In this document: piece after piece, positions 1 to 7,926 of the stretch
Layout: each line of letters starts with the position of its first letter
How positions within the stretch are numbered: position 1 is the first letter of the stretch
Assembly (NCBI GenBank): GCA_020631455.1
Contig: JAHDHF010000013.1
Location: 1 to 34,055, forward strand
Length of the DNA: 34,055 nucleotides
Direction: 5' to 3'
From: Saprospiraceae bacterium
Lineage (GTDB): Bacteria > Bacteroidota > Bacteroidia > Chitinophagales > Saprospiraceae
Position numbers and translations under genes: made by a program
The notes under the pieces: model-generated
The model's input: only the letters and a program-made list of their open reading frames with translations
The model's database searches: none
What the model was told of the DNA's origin: nothing

Positions 1-16
1 TAGTGTCTAAAGGCAT
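1..16 (-). CDS. possible 5' end of a gene running off the left edge
   Basis: Reading leftward, an ATG at 16-14 begins a frame (MPLDT) that leaves the window after five codons. The reason to suspect a gene is the box TACCTTCG at 49-42 on the same strand. It is followed by CGCC, just like the boxes in front of the genes at 29758 and 30520. Five codons say nothing about function, and the start may be chance. Confidence 0.25.
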
Positions 17-41
17 TCGTGGGATCTTCTGGAGTGTGGCG

Positions 42-49
42 CGAAGGTA
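42..49 (-). promoter_or_regulatory. candidate -7 box of a leftward gene
   Basis: On the minus strand this reads TACCTTCG followed by CGCC, matching the TAnnTTYG boxes next to other starts in this window. I see no clear TTG at the -33 position. Transcription would run toward the ATG at 16 and off the window. Confidence 0.3.
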
Positions 50-123
50 CGATTTTGAATGGTTGAGAATGAGGAAGTTTTTGTGTTTGATCTAATGAAT
101 GTGAAGAACATGTGAATGGCAAA

Positions 124-262
124 AGGATGGAAGTAGTGGCTCTGCCAGCCGCGAACATCGTGAGCGGCCAAGCGAGCCCGCGTGAGACGCCACAGGCGGC
201 TGTCCGCGGTATTTGCGAGCGCGCTACGGATCAGCCTGACTCACGAACGAATGTGAGTGAGT
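124..262. repeat. diverged intergenic repeat, B-like
   Basis: GC-rich stretch without a credible gene, rich in short inverted repeats, including CTCAC...GTGAG at its right end. The fragments GGATGGAAG, GGCGGCT and GGAT-CAGCC-GAC occur in the same order as in the better B copy at 10744-10852, so this may be an old B element. The match is patchy. The rest of bases 1-281 shows nothing else beyond the two promoter candidates. Confidence 0.4.
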
Positions 263-276
263 TGCTCCAAAAAAAG

Positions 277-284
277 TACATTTG
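277..284 (+). promoter_or_regulatory. Bacteroidota-type -7 box before the MDR gene
   Basis: TACATTTG is a perfect match to the TAnnTTTG -7 consensus of the Bacteroidota primary sigma factor. It ends six bases before the ATG at 291, so the transcript would be leaderless or nearly so. A TTG at 262-264 could be the -33 element, but its 12-nt spacer is shorter than usual. Confidence 0.5.
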
Positions 285-290
285 CCTTCG

Positions 291-1262
291 ATGAAAGCAC
301 TTGTATTGACTCGCGAAAAATCGCCGCTCGAATATATCGATCGTCCTGATCCTGTCGCGAATGCGGCTGAGGGCGAAGTCATTGTCCATTTGCGTCATGC
401 AGCGCTCAATCGACGAGATTATTACATCACGAAAGGAATGTATCCTGGTGTAGAGCCGCCTGTGATCCTCGGGAGCGATGGAGCTGGTCTGACAGAAGGT
501 GGTCGCGAAGTCATCATCAATCCGAGTATGAACTGGGGGCCAGATCCGCGTGCACAACAGCGCAAATTTGCGATCATAGGGATGCCGAGTGATGGCACAT
601 TTGCAGAGCAAATCATCGTAGATAAAGCTCAGCTTTTTGATAAACCAAGTCATCTCTCCTCGGCAGAAGCAGCTGCTTTGCCGCTGGCTGGATTGACTGC
701 GTATCGTGCGCTCATGAGCAAGTGTCAAGTGCGTAGAGGCGAGCGCGTGCTTGTGACAGGCGCGGGTGGCGGAGTGGCACAATTTGCAACGCAGTTTGCA
801 CGGGCGGCTGGCGCTGAAGTGTGGGTGACGAGTAGCTCTGACTCCAAAATACAACAAGCCGTTTCACTCGGAGCAAATGGCGGCGCAAACTACACAAAAG
901 ACGGTTGGGCGAAGTCGCTTAAAGCTGATGCTGAGGCATTTGATGTCATCATCGACAGTGCTGGCGGAGATGGTTTCAAGGATTTAGTCAGTCTGGCTGC
1001 TCCTGCTGCGCGTATTTGTTTTTATGGCGGCACACGCGGTAAAATCAATGGTCTCAGCCCTCAAATAATCTTTTGGAAGCAGCTCACGATCATGGGCAGC
1101 ACGATGGGCACAGCTGATGAGTTTGAGCAAATGTTGCGATTTGTTCGCGAGCAAGGGATTCATCCGCAGATCGATCGTGTCGTGCCGCTTGCAGACGGAG
1201 CTGCGGCGGTCGAGAGCATGGGCACAAGCAGCCAATTTGGTAAAATCGTTCTCGAAGTGTAA
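291..1262 (+). CDS. zinc-independent MDR oxidoreductase (quinone reductase-like)
   Basis: Medium-chain dehydrogenase/reductase of 323 residues, the usual size for NAD(P)H-dependent quinone or enone reductases. The N-terminal GroES-like domain contains the ALNRRDYYITKG segment (residues 38-49). The Rossmann fold is marked by VTGAGGGVAQFA (about 155-166) followed by an AGAEVWVTSSS strand. The cysteine-rich structural zinc loop of alcohol dehydrogenases is missing, which argues for the quinone-reductase branch. Substrate cannot be told from sequence. I chose the ATG at 291 over an in-frame TTG at 282 because the TTG lies inside the -7 box. The gene stands alone, followed by a repeat. Confidence 0.9.
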   Translation: MKALVLTREKSPLEYIDRPDPVANAAEGEVIVHLRHAALNRRDYYITKGMYPGVEPPVILGSDGAGLTEGGREVIINPSMNWGPDPRAQQRKFAIIGMPSDGTFAEQIIVDKAQLFDKPSHLSSAEAAALPLAGLTAYRALMSKCQVRRGERVLVTGAGGGVAQFATQFARAAGAEVWVTSSSDSKIQQAVSLGANGGANYTKDGWAKSLKADAEAFDVIIDSAGGDGFKDLVSLAAPAARICFYGGTRGKINGLSPQIIFWKQLTIMGSTMGTADEFEQMLRFVREQGIHPQIDRVVPLADGAAAVESMGTSSQFGKIVLEV

Positions 1263-1270
1263 TTGAATTT

Positions 1271-1373
1271 GGGGCATCCGCTCATAAATATGAGCGGCGG
1301 GATATTCGGCAGCTCGCTGATCGCTCGGCCAGCCTTCGGCTGTCTGCTGCGCACTGCCTACTATCCCTATGCC
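1271..1373 (-). repeat. intergenic repeat family B (subtype 2), reverse copy
   Basis: Read on the minus strand, this has the same anchors as the copy at 31644-31747: GGGATAGTAGGCAGTG, then GGCCGAGCGA, AGCGAGCTGCCGAATA, CCCG and finally GCCCCAAA. The segment near its left end is a perfect hairpin, CCGCTCATA-AA-TATGAGCGG (1278-1297). The 31644 copy has unrelated sequence at that place. It lies between the MDR gene and the next lipoprotein gene. Confidence 0.8.
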
Positions 1374-1431
1374 GAAACATTGGCAAACAACTCTAGGTTG
1401 TTCGTCTAGTTTACAGCTCGATAGTTTGAGC

Positions 1432-1439
1432 GATATTCG
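1432..1439 (+). promoter_or_regulatory. candidate -7-like box before the lipoprotein gene
   Basis: GATATTCG ends four bases before the ATG at 1444. The same octamer precedes the sugar kinase gene (22681-22688), and it differs from TAnnTTYG only in its first base. An alternative is TAGTTTG at 1422-1428 with a TTG near 1398. Either would give a very short leader. Confidence 0.3.
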
Positions 1440-1443
1440 TGAT

Positions 1444-2244
1444 ATGAAGAACGCTGCTTGGAATTGTATTGTAGGTCTATGCTTGATCATCGGGATTATG
1501 AGCTGTGGAGAGACTGGAAACGATGCTGCTGCGCTCCATACTGGACTTGATGCTTACTATTACGATCTCGATGCCTTGTCAAAAGGTGGCTTAGTCTATC
1601 GGTATGATGCAGTCGGGACGGATACAGTACCATCCGAGTTTTGGCATTTGACGAGTGTTGAGTCAGAAGGCAATCGATTTATGATTTCCTCTGGATATGA
1701 TCAATTTTTTCGACCAAGTTTTTTGATATATGAACGACTCGTGCCCGGCGGTACAGTCATACATGACTATCAGATGAATATGTATGACACTGCAAATGTC
1801 TTGCAGCCAATAAAGCCTGTGATTGATGGCTTTGCAGCCTATCCATTTGAGATTGAATCCGATGAAACAGTTTTTGTCTTTGAAATGTCTTGGGCTTTAC
1901 CAAGTGATCCTAACCAAACGTATACGTTTATTCGAAATCGCCGTTTTGTAGGCATACAAGACTGCATGGTACAAGGCAAAGAATCCTCTTGTGCCGAATT
2001 CGAGATCCGAGAGAAAACAATACTCGACGATAAGAAGGAAGGCGGCATGGAGCTGGAGTCGATCAATACAGAACGCTATGCAAAAGATATCGGTCTCGTC
2101 TATTTTGACAAGCGATCAAATGGCGTGACGTTGCGTGCATTTCAGCTGGGCGCAGTGATGACGACAGCTGATTTTGAAGCCATCGCGCAGAAACAAGGCG
2201 TAGAGAAGCTGCTGATCACGGAGATACAAAACGCGCCGAAATAA
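1444..2244 (+). CDS. secreted lipoprotein of unknown function
   Basis: Protein of 266 residues with a lipoprotein signal peptide: MKNAAWN, a hydrophobic core, then a lipobox ending in IGIMSC with the acylated cysteine near residue 20. The start at 1444 makes this a proper signal peptide; an in-frame ATG at 1369 would put 25 residues, partly encoded by the repeat, in front of it. The mature part is rich in aromatic and acidic residues and looks beta-rich (for example FEIESDETVFVFEMSW). It has two further cysteines (CMVQGKESSC). I recognise no family. It abuts comF with no spacing, so the two are probably co-transcribed, though a link in function is not evident. Confidence 0.8.
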   Translation: MKNAAWNCIVGLCLIIGIMSCGETGNDAAALHTGLDAYYYDLDALSKGGLVYRYDAVGTDTVPSEFWHLTSVESEGNRFMISSGYDQFFRPSFLIYERLVPGGTVIHDYQMNMYDTANVLQPIKPVIDGFAAYPFEIESDETVFVFEMSWALPSDPNQTYTFIRNRRFVGIQDCMVQGKESSCAEFEIREKTILDDKKEGGMELESINTERYAKDIGLVYFDKRSNGVTLRAFQLGAVMTTADFEAIAQKQGVEKLLITEIQNAPK

Positions 2245-2934
2245 ATGCTTTGGCTCGATCATCTGGCGGAGCTTGTTTGGCCGCGTATATGTGTGCCGTG
2301 TGGCGGTAATCTGCCTCGCGGATCGGAATTTGTCTGTCCGCGCTGCGAGGTCGAATTGCCGCTGACTGATTTTCACAAATTTGCTGTCAATGAAGTCGCT
2401 GATCGCTTTTGGGGTCGAGTCCGCTTGCGCTCAGGAGCGACCTTATTCCGATTTACTGCTGGCGGTCGAGTGCAGCAGATGATCCACAGCCTCAAGTACG
2501 AAGGCGAGAAAGAAATTGGACTTGCACTTGGGCGTTGGTTTGGTCATCGTCTCAGCACAAGCGAGCATTATCAAGATGTCGATCTCGTGATCCCTGTGCC
2601 GCTGCACCCAAAGCGCGAGTACGAACGCGGTTACAATCAAAGCTCAGTCTTTGGGCGCGGCATAGCCGAGCAGCTTCCAAGAGCTCGCTTTGATGATCAA
2701 AACTTAATCCGCACGACAAAAACCCAGTCTCAAACGGGCAAAGGGCGACTCGAACGCTTCACGAATGTCGAGACTGCTTTTGAAATCAAAAATCCGAAGC
2801 AGCTACAAGGGAAGCATATACTGATCGTCGATGATGTGATCACGACTGGCGCAACCATCGAAGCTTGTGCTCAACACCTTGAGCCAATCAACAATATCAC
2901 GATCAGCGTCGGCGCCATCGCTATGGCTGGCTAA
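2245..2934 (+). CDS. comF: ComF family phosphoribosyltransferase-like protein
   Basis: ComF/GntX-type protein of 229 residues. A four-cysteine zinc finger (C16, C19, C31, C34) opens the protein, and a type I phosphoribosyltransferase fold follows. The PRPP-binding motif HILIVDDVITTGAT is at about 191-204, and the family signature PVPLHPKREYERGYNQS is at about 117-133. ComF proteins are tied to DNA uptake and recombination in competent bacteria, but the biochemical role is poorly defined. The ATG directly follows the stop of the lipoprotein gene, suggesting translational coupling. Confidence 0.93.
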   Translation: MLWLDHLAELVWPRICVPCGGNLPRGSEFVCPRCEVELPLTDFHKFAVNEVADRFWGRVRLRSGATLFRFTAGGRVQQMIHSLKYEGEKEIGLALGRWFGHRLSTSEHYQDVDLVIPVPLHPKREYERGYNQSSVFGRGIAEQLPRARFDDQNLIRTTKTQSQTGKGRLERFTNVETAFEIKNPKQLQGKHILIVDDVITTGATIEACAQHLEPINNITISVGAIAMAG

Positions 2935-2949
2935 ACGGCGTGTGCTCTT

Positions 2950-3052
2950 GGACAAGCGATGGGAAGGGGCGCGAAGCGCTCATGCCGCAAGCGGCATGAT
3001 GAGCGAACAGCGAAACCCTGGATCAGCGCGGTGCTGCGAAGCAGCATGGCCC
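2950..3052 (+). repeat. intergenic repeat family C
   Basis: GGACAAGCGATGGGAAGGGGCG, a variable part with nested inverted repeats (GCGCGAAGCGC, CATGCCGCAAGCGGCATG), then the anchor AGCGAACAGCGAAACCCTGG, then a hairpin (GCTGCGAAGCAGC). The two anchors recur at 22441-22550 with different sequence between them. It fills the gap between the convergent genes comF and the solute-binding protein. Confidence 0.7.
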
Positions 3053-3073
3053 ACACGAATGAGCTGTAAGAAA

Positions 3074-4828
3074 CTACTGCGCTTCTGGCACGAAGTAGGT
3101 GTCGCGGAAATAGCGGTATTCCATCGCATTTTGTGGAAGATTGCGCACATTGCCTTGGAGAAGGCGGACCTCTTCGTTGAAGTAGAGCGGCATGACGACG
3201 GCATCATCGACGATCATCTGCTCGAGATCAGTATAGATCGCTTGGCGCGCTTCTGTATTGACGGTCGCCATCGCTTGGTCGAATTTCTTGTCGTACGCTG
3301 CGTTTGTGTAGCGCACGGTGTTGAGGTATGAGTTTGTCTCCATATCCTTCGGAACGCTCTTGCCATAATAGAGGCGCAAGAAGTTTTCTGGACTGGTGTA
3401 ATCTGCGACCCAGCCAGCTCTCCAAAAGACGGCTTTGCCTGTCTCGCAAGCATCGAGATGCTCAGGGAATGGAAGCTGCGTGAGCTTGATTTCGATGCCG
3501 AGTGTTTGTTCGAGTTGCTTGGCGATGGCCTCTGCAATCAACTCATTGCGACCGCCGCCGCTATTGATCTGTAGCGTGACAGACTCGAGGCCTTTGCCTT
3601 GTGGGTAGCCCGCTTTTTCGAGGTATTCGAGTGCTTTTTCTGGACTGTACTCGTAGCCTTTTACTTTGCTTGCATCGTAGCCGGTGTATTCTTTGAAGAT
3701 TGGCGGCACTGCTCCTCCAAATGCTTGCTGCCCAAGCCCTTTGAGCACAAAGTCGATGACTTTTTTGCGATCGACAGCATAATTGAATGCTTTGCGGAGG
3801 TTGACATCATCAAATGGCGGAATCTTGTGCTGAAATCCATAGTATTGGAATGACATCGTCGGCGAAATCTGTAATTGATATTGCTCATACTTTGGCTTAA
3901 GCTGGCGCTCATTTGTCATGATGTTTTCAACCATTTCGAGAGGCAAGCGATACAGCATGTCGAGGTTACCTTTTTCGAATTCGAGAAGCGCACTTTTCTG
4001 TTCTTTGATAAATCCGACGCGAATACCATCGAGATATGGCAGCTGATTTCCTTGCGCATCTTTGCCCCAGTAGTTTTCGTTTTTGAGCATCGAGACAAAC
4101 TGTCCTTCTTGGAGGCGCTTAACATAAAATGGTCCTGATCCAACTGGGCGTGTGCGCATGCCTTGGCTGCCGTATTGTTCGTAGGCTTCCTTTGGGAAAA
4201 CATAAGTAAATGGCGTCACCAATAATCGAATGAAATCAGGGAATGACTGCTCAAGAGTAATCTGAATGGTGTAATCATCGATGACTTGTACTCCCTCGAC
4301 GCCGCCAGCTGGTTTTTCGCCTTTTTGAGTTGCTGCGTAGTGCGCATTTGCGCCTTTGACTTTGTCTTGAAATACCCAGAAGCCTTGATTGCCATCTACT
4401 TGGCTGCAGAGCAGATCAAAGCAGAATTTAACATCTTGAGCTTTAAGCTCACGGCCTTTACCGCCTTCAAAACATTCGTCATCATGAAACATGACACCTT
4501 GGCGAAGTTTGAATGTATACGTGAGACCGTCTTCGCTCATGTCAAATGATTCTGCTAGAAGCGGCTCTACTTTGAGCTTATCTTGAGATAAAGTGACGAG
4601 ACCTTCGTAGATATTGAGACTCATTCTATGCGCGACAACTTCTGTGATATTGAGTGGAAACAGATCTCGCCATTCGCTTTCTTCATTGTAGCGAAAGATG
4701 TTTCCATAGTACGCATCACCGCTTGTAGCTTTTTGTAGTTTGCTAGCAGGAGCTTCTCCGCCGCCGCCACAAGAGGCGAAAACAAACATGAAACAAGCAA
4801 GGAAAAACAGAATTGAACGTCGTTTCAT
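3074..4828 (-). CDS. ABC transporter substrate-binding lipoprotein, family 5 (peptide type)
   Basis: Protein of 584 residues, typical of the DppA/OppA family (SBP_bac_5). It begins with a lipoprotein signal (MKRRSILFF, then FVFASC with the acylated cysteine at residue 20, followed by a glycine run). The family pattern is clear: EPLLAESFDMSEDGLTYTFKLR near the N-terminus, then VGSGPFYVK, FAFNYAVDR-like AFNYAVDRKKVI and a C-terminal AMATVNTEARQAIYTDLEQ segment. Such proteins bind oligopeptides or similar solutes for an ABC importer. Here the gene is alone: no permease or ATPase gene of that importer lies nearby. It diverges from the PagL-like gene across a 118-bp spacer. Confidence 0.93.
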   Translation of the reverse strand: MKRRSILFFLACFMFVFASCGGGGEAPASKLQKATSGDAYYGNIFRYNEESEWRDLFPLNITEVVAHRMSLNIYEGLVTLSQDKLKVEPLLAESFDMSEDGLTYTFKLRQGVMFHDDECFEGGKGRELKAQDVKFCFDLLCSQVDGNQGFWVFQDKVKGANAHYAATQKGEKPAGGVEGVQVIDDYTIQITLEQSFPDFIRLLVTPFTYVFPKEAYEQYGSQGMRTRPVGSGPFYVKRLQEGQFVSMLKNENYWGKDAQGNQLPYLDGIRVGFIKEQKSALLEFEKGNLDMLYRLPLEMVENIMTNERQLKPKYEQYQLQISPTMSFQYYGFQHKIPPFDDVNLRKAFNYAVDRKKVIDFVLKGLGQQAFGGAVPPIFKEYTGYDASKVKGYEYSPEKALEYLEKAGYPQGKGLESVTLQINSGGGRNELIAEAIAKQLEQTLGIEIKLTQLPFPEHLDACETGKAVFWRAGWVADYTSPENFLRLYYGKSVPKDMETNSYLNTVRYTNAAYDKKFDQAMATVNTEARQAIYTDLEQMIVDDAVVMPLYFNEEVRLLQGNVRNLPQNAMEYRYFRDTYFVPEAQ

Positions 4829-4946
4829 AAATAAGACTATTAAAATCGTTAGTTGTAGAACGAAACGAACAAGACATTTCGTCCATCAAAGAATGAGATT
4901 CTCAAAGGTCAAGTTTTTTTGCCATATTTCAGCAGCGTAAGAATAC
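4829..4946. promoter_or_regulatory. divergent spacer between SBP and PagL-like genes
   Basis: This AT-rich 118-bp spacer must carry the start signals for both flanking genes. On the plus strand TATTTCAG (4923-4930) partly resembles a -7 box, with a T-run just upstream. I found no convincing box on the minus strand. Assignment rests on gene orientation rather than motif quality. Confidence 0.3.
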
Positions 4947-6080
4947 ATGACCCAACGACGTCCCTATATTTCGATTTTGCTGCGAATCATCGCTGTTTGT
5001 GTTTGCTTTTTGATTTGTCTCACAAGCGGAGGTATAAAGGCACAAGTTGGTCACGGCGTCTTTATACATAGCGGCTCAATCATCCCCAATAATGTTGTCT
5101 TCCCAGAAGTCAAATCGCCTTCGCTTGCAGTAGAGTATCGTTACACCAACGAAACGACAGCAAAGAAGATGGTTTGGCCAGCATATTACGGCTATCCGAC
5201 TTTGGGCGTCGGTGTGATCGCTCAGACGATGGGCAATGATGATGTGCTCGGGCGAGCATATGGTGTTATGCCGTCCCTGACATTTCATTTAATACGCAAA
5301 GAGAAATTTTCACTCGGACTAGGAGCTGGACTTGGCGTGGCTGCTTCTGATCGGCCGTATGATAAACTTGATAATCCAACGAATAATATCATCGGCTCGC
5401 CAGTCAACGCCTTTGGGATGTCACATTTGCTTACTCAGTATCAAGTCGCATCGCATTGGCAGCTTCAAGGCGGCATTTCTGTGCATCATTATTCTAATGG
5501 CAATCTCACTTCACCAAATATCGGTGCGAATCTCGCTTCGATCACACTCGGGCTTATATATCAAGCGCAACCAAATGCAAAGCGACAAGAAAAACCAGAT
5601 GATTTGCCTGAAGTCAACAAGCGAATCAAAGCATTTGTACGCGTCGGTTTTGGCTTAACCGAAAAGCAGCTCGACGGACCAAAATATCCAGCGTACATGT
5701 TGAGCGCAGGAGTAAGTCGCCGCATGAGCCGCATTAGCACGCTTTCTACAGGGTTTGAGATTGTCTACAATGAGCAGCAGCGCAGATTTTTAGAACATGT
5801 CGAGCCCACAGCTGACAATGCACGCCGACAAGCGACTCGCTACGTTTGGATCATATCGCATGAATTGGGTTTTGGACATTTGAGCTTACTCACCGAAGGC
5901 GGTCTTTATCTTGGCAAGCACTACGGGCAGCGCAGTCCATTTTCGTCCAAAGTTGGTTTCCTTGCATATCCAGTCAATATCCTCAAGCACAATGGCCCGA
6001 CGCCGTATGCAGGCATAGCCGTGCGAGCATATTTCGGAGAGGCAGAGCTTGTCGAGTGTATGGTTGGCGTTCGCTTTTGA
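4947..6080 (+). CDS. PagL-like acyloxyacyl hydrolase family outer-membrane protein
   Basis: Protein of 377 residues with an N-terminal signal peptide (hydrophobic IAVCVCFLICLTS) and alternating beta-strand pattern. The middle part resembles the lipid A 3-O-deacylase/PagL family: LSLGLGAGLG-type strands and the motif HHYSNG, which supplies the His-x-Ser of the PagL active site. In Pseudomonas PagL the third catalytic residue is a Glu 14 residues after the His; here that position is Asn (PNIGAN). The Bacteroidota members may use different chemistry or be structural. A second domain of about 150 residues after KRIKAFVRVGFGLTEKQ also looks barrel-like, making this protein about twice the size of PagL. 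The likely location is the outer membrane; activity on lipid A is inferred. Confidence 0.75.
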   Translation: MTQRRPYISILLRIIAVCVCFLICLTSGGIKAQVGHGVFIHSGSIIPNNVVFPEVKSPSLAVEYRYTNETTAKKMVWPAYYGYPTLGVGVIAQTMGNDDVLGRAYGVMPSLTFHLIRKEKFSLGLGAGLGVAASDRPYDKLDNPTNNIIGSPVNAFGMSHLLTQYQVASHWQLQGGISVHHYSNGNLTSPNIGANLASITLGLIYQAQPNAKRQEKPDDLPEVNKRIKAFVRVGFGLTEKQLDGPKYPAYMLSAGVSRRMSRISTLSTGFEIVYNEQQRRFLEHVEPTADNARRQATRYVWIISHELGFGHLSLLTEGGLYLGKHYGQRSPFSSKVGFLAYPVNILKHNGPTPYAGIAVRAYFGEAELVECMVGVRF

Positions 6081-6090
6081 ATTATTTTTT

Positions 6091-6205
6091 TGGGCCATCC
6101 GCTCCTCACAAGTTCGTCGCGGTCGCTATGCTTCGTGGCTCGCTGTTCGCTCGGCCGCCTGCGGCGTCCGCTCCCTTCGGTCGCGCCACTTCGCAGCGCT
6201 TGTCC
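6091..6205 (+). repeat. intergenic repeat family A, forward copy 1
   Basis: Anchors: TGGGCCATCC, CGGTCGCTATGCTTCGTGG, CTCGCTGTTCGCTCGGCCG and ACTTCGCAGCGCTTGTCC. The segments between the first and second anchors and before the last differ from other A copies. A T-run precedes it (6083-6091). It sits just upstream of the type I secretion operon. Confidence 0.85.
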
Positions 6206-6278
6206 TAAATAAAAAGTGATTTAAAATTGAGTATAGAACTAATTTATTAGCGGTTTGTTGTTTATAAAAACGCTGCAA

Positions 6279-7925
6279 ATGACATTAACCCCTGTTAAAC
6301 GATTTTGGAAAGTATTAAAACCCTACAGAAGTCAAATTCGACAGATCTATACGTTCGCATTGTTTATCGGGATAGTTAACTTAACACTTCCTTTAGGAAT
6401 ACAAGCAATTATCAATTTCCTTCAAGCAGGCGAGTACACGACGACATGGATTATACTAGTCACCTTTGTATTAATCGGTATCGCTCTTTCTGGATTTTTA
6501 CAAGTATTGCAGCTTCGGATAGTTGAAAATATACAACAAGATTTATTTGCAAAATCTGCATTCGAGTTTGCGTATCGCTTACCTAAAATTTCAAATCTAA
6601 AACTCGACAAAATACATTTACCAGAACTTGTCAATCGTTTTTTTGATACGATTACAATTCAAAAAGGATTACCTAAAATATTAATTGATTTTTCGCTTTC
6701 CATATTTCAAATCATATTTGGATTAGCTCTTTTAACTATTTACAGCCCATATTTTATTATTCTGGGTGTTATACTCACTGTAACCCTCTGGGTGACGTTC
6801 AAAATCACTGGCCCTAAGGGATTGAAAACAAGTCTAACAGAGAGTTCAAACAAATATAAACTTGCGCACTGGCTTGAAGAGATTGCACGTGTCAACGGGA
6901 GTTTCAAGGTTTTTGCAAATCACAACCTACACCTCAACAAAACTGACACAATTGCAGAGGAATATATTATATCGAGAGAAAGCCACTTTCAGGTATTACT
7001 CAATCAATTTCGCCTATTTATAGGTTTTAAGGTGATTGTGGCAGCTGGCTTACTTGTGTTAGGCGGCTACTTAGTCTTTCAAGAGCAAATGAATCTAGGG
7101 CAATTTGTTGCTGCTGAAATTATTGTGATTTTAATAATAAACTCAGTAGAAAAAATACTAAGAATCACCGACACCATATATGACGTCTTAACTTCAATTG
7201 ATAAAATCGGATTTGTCGCTGATCTTGATTTGGATGAAGTTGGTGGAGTTGCTCAAGTGCATTCAGAGCAAGGTTTACATATTGAAGTGCAAGAAATGTC
7301 TTTCGGTTTTCCAGATTCAAATAAAAGTATTTTCAACAACTTATCCTTTACAATAGACTCAAATGAAAAACGTGTTCTAAAAGGCAACTCAGGTAGTGGT
7401 AAAACTTTATTACTTAGAATATTATCTGGTACATTACCTCTCGACAATGGTGAAATTTATTTAAACAATACTCCAATTTCATCATATTCTAAAGATGAAA
7501 TTTATAAAAGTATTGGTGTCTCATTTCCTACCAATCAAATTTTTGATGGAACCATTTACGAAAATATTTTACTTGGGCGAAATATATCTGAAGATGTTGT
7601 AACAGATATGATTCGTAATCTCAATTTCAAACAATATGTAATCCAACAGCCGTATGGTATCCATACTCAAATTGACAGCGGCGGAAGGCGCCTTCCGCGC
7701 AGTATAATTCAAAAAATACTCATAGCTCGATTGCTTATTGGAAGCCCGAAATTATTATTAATGGAAGACCCTTTACAGTTCATTAATGATATTGATAAGA
7801 AAAAAATAATTGACTATATAGTGGATGATGAAAGAAACTGGACAGTCCTTGTGATTTCAGATTATTATTACTGGGAAGAAAAATGCTCAAGCACTCTTGA
7901 TTTAAACCTATTAAAAAAAGCCTAA
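6279..7925 (+). CDS. type I secretion ABC transporter (membrane + ATPase) with unusual ATPase motifs
   Basis: Protein of 548 residues: a six-helix exporter membrane domain (about 20-300) fused to an ABC ATPase domain. Walker A is intact (KGNSGSGKT, about 368-376) and the signature region reads SGGRRLPRS (about 467-475). Three other motifs are off: Walker B plus catalytic base is LLLMEDP instead of LLxxDEP (Asp and Glu swapped), the Q-loop position is Pro (about 417), and the H-loop His is Asp in VLVISDYY (about 528). There is no N-terminal C39 peptidase domain. The downstream HlyD and TolC partners mark it as the inner-membrane part of a type I secretion system. The ATG at 6279 is preferred over a TTG at 6255. 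The operon is clearly more AT-rich than its neighbours. Confidence 0.88.
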   Translation: MTLTPVKRFWKVLKPYRSQIRQIYTFALFIGIVNLTLPLGIQAIINFLQAGEYTTTWIILVTFVLIGIALSGFLQVLQLRIVENIQQDLFAKSAFEFAYRLPKISNLKLDKIHLPELVNRFFDTITIQKGLPKILIDFSLSIFQIIFGLALLTIYSPYFIILGVILTVTLWVTFKITGPKGLKTSLTESSNKYKLAHWLEEIARVNGSFKVFANHNLHLNKTDTIAEEYIISRESHFQVLLNQFRLFIGFKVIVAAGLLVLGGYLVFQEQMNLGQFVAAEIIVILIINSVEKILRITDTIYDVLTSIDKIGFVADLDLDEVGGVAQVHSEQGLHIEVQEMSFGFPDSNKSIFNNLSFTIDSNEKRVLKGNSGSGKTLLLRILSGTLPLDNGEIYLNNTPISSYSKDEIYKSIGVSFPTNQIFDGTIYENILLGRNISEDVVTDMIRNLNFKQYVIQQPYGIHTQIDSGGRRLPRSIIQKILIARLLIGSPKLLLMEDPLQFINDIDKKKIIDYIVDDERNWTVLVISDYYYWEEKCSSTLDLNLLKKA

Positions 7926-7926
7926 C

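Noticed and set aside
231-857. 208-residue open frame on the minus strand
   Set aside because: It lies opposite the well-supported MDR gene and its sequence is rich in Arg, His, Ser and Cys without domains, as expected of an antisense shadow.
984-1490. 168-residue open frame on the minus strand
   Set aside because: It runs through the MDR 3' end, the B repeat and the lipoprotein start; no domain and no start signal.
2867-3331. 154-residue plus-strand frame across comF end and repeat C
   Set aside because: Composition is repeat-derived, and the right half is antisense to the substrate-binding protein gene.
3074-4828. Solute-binding protein as part of a local ABC importer operon
   Set aside because: The only ABC transporter here is the exporter at 6279, which is separated by a divergent promoter and belongs with hlyD/tolC.
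6091-6205. GC-rich repeats considered as tRNA or rRNA fragments
   Set aside because: No cloverleaf, no TTC-type loop and no rRNA core motif could be made out; the hairpins are short and irregular.
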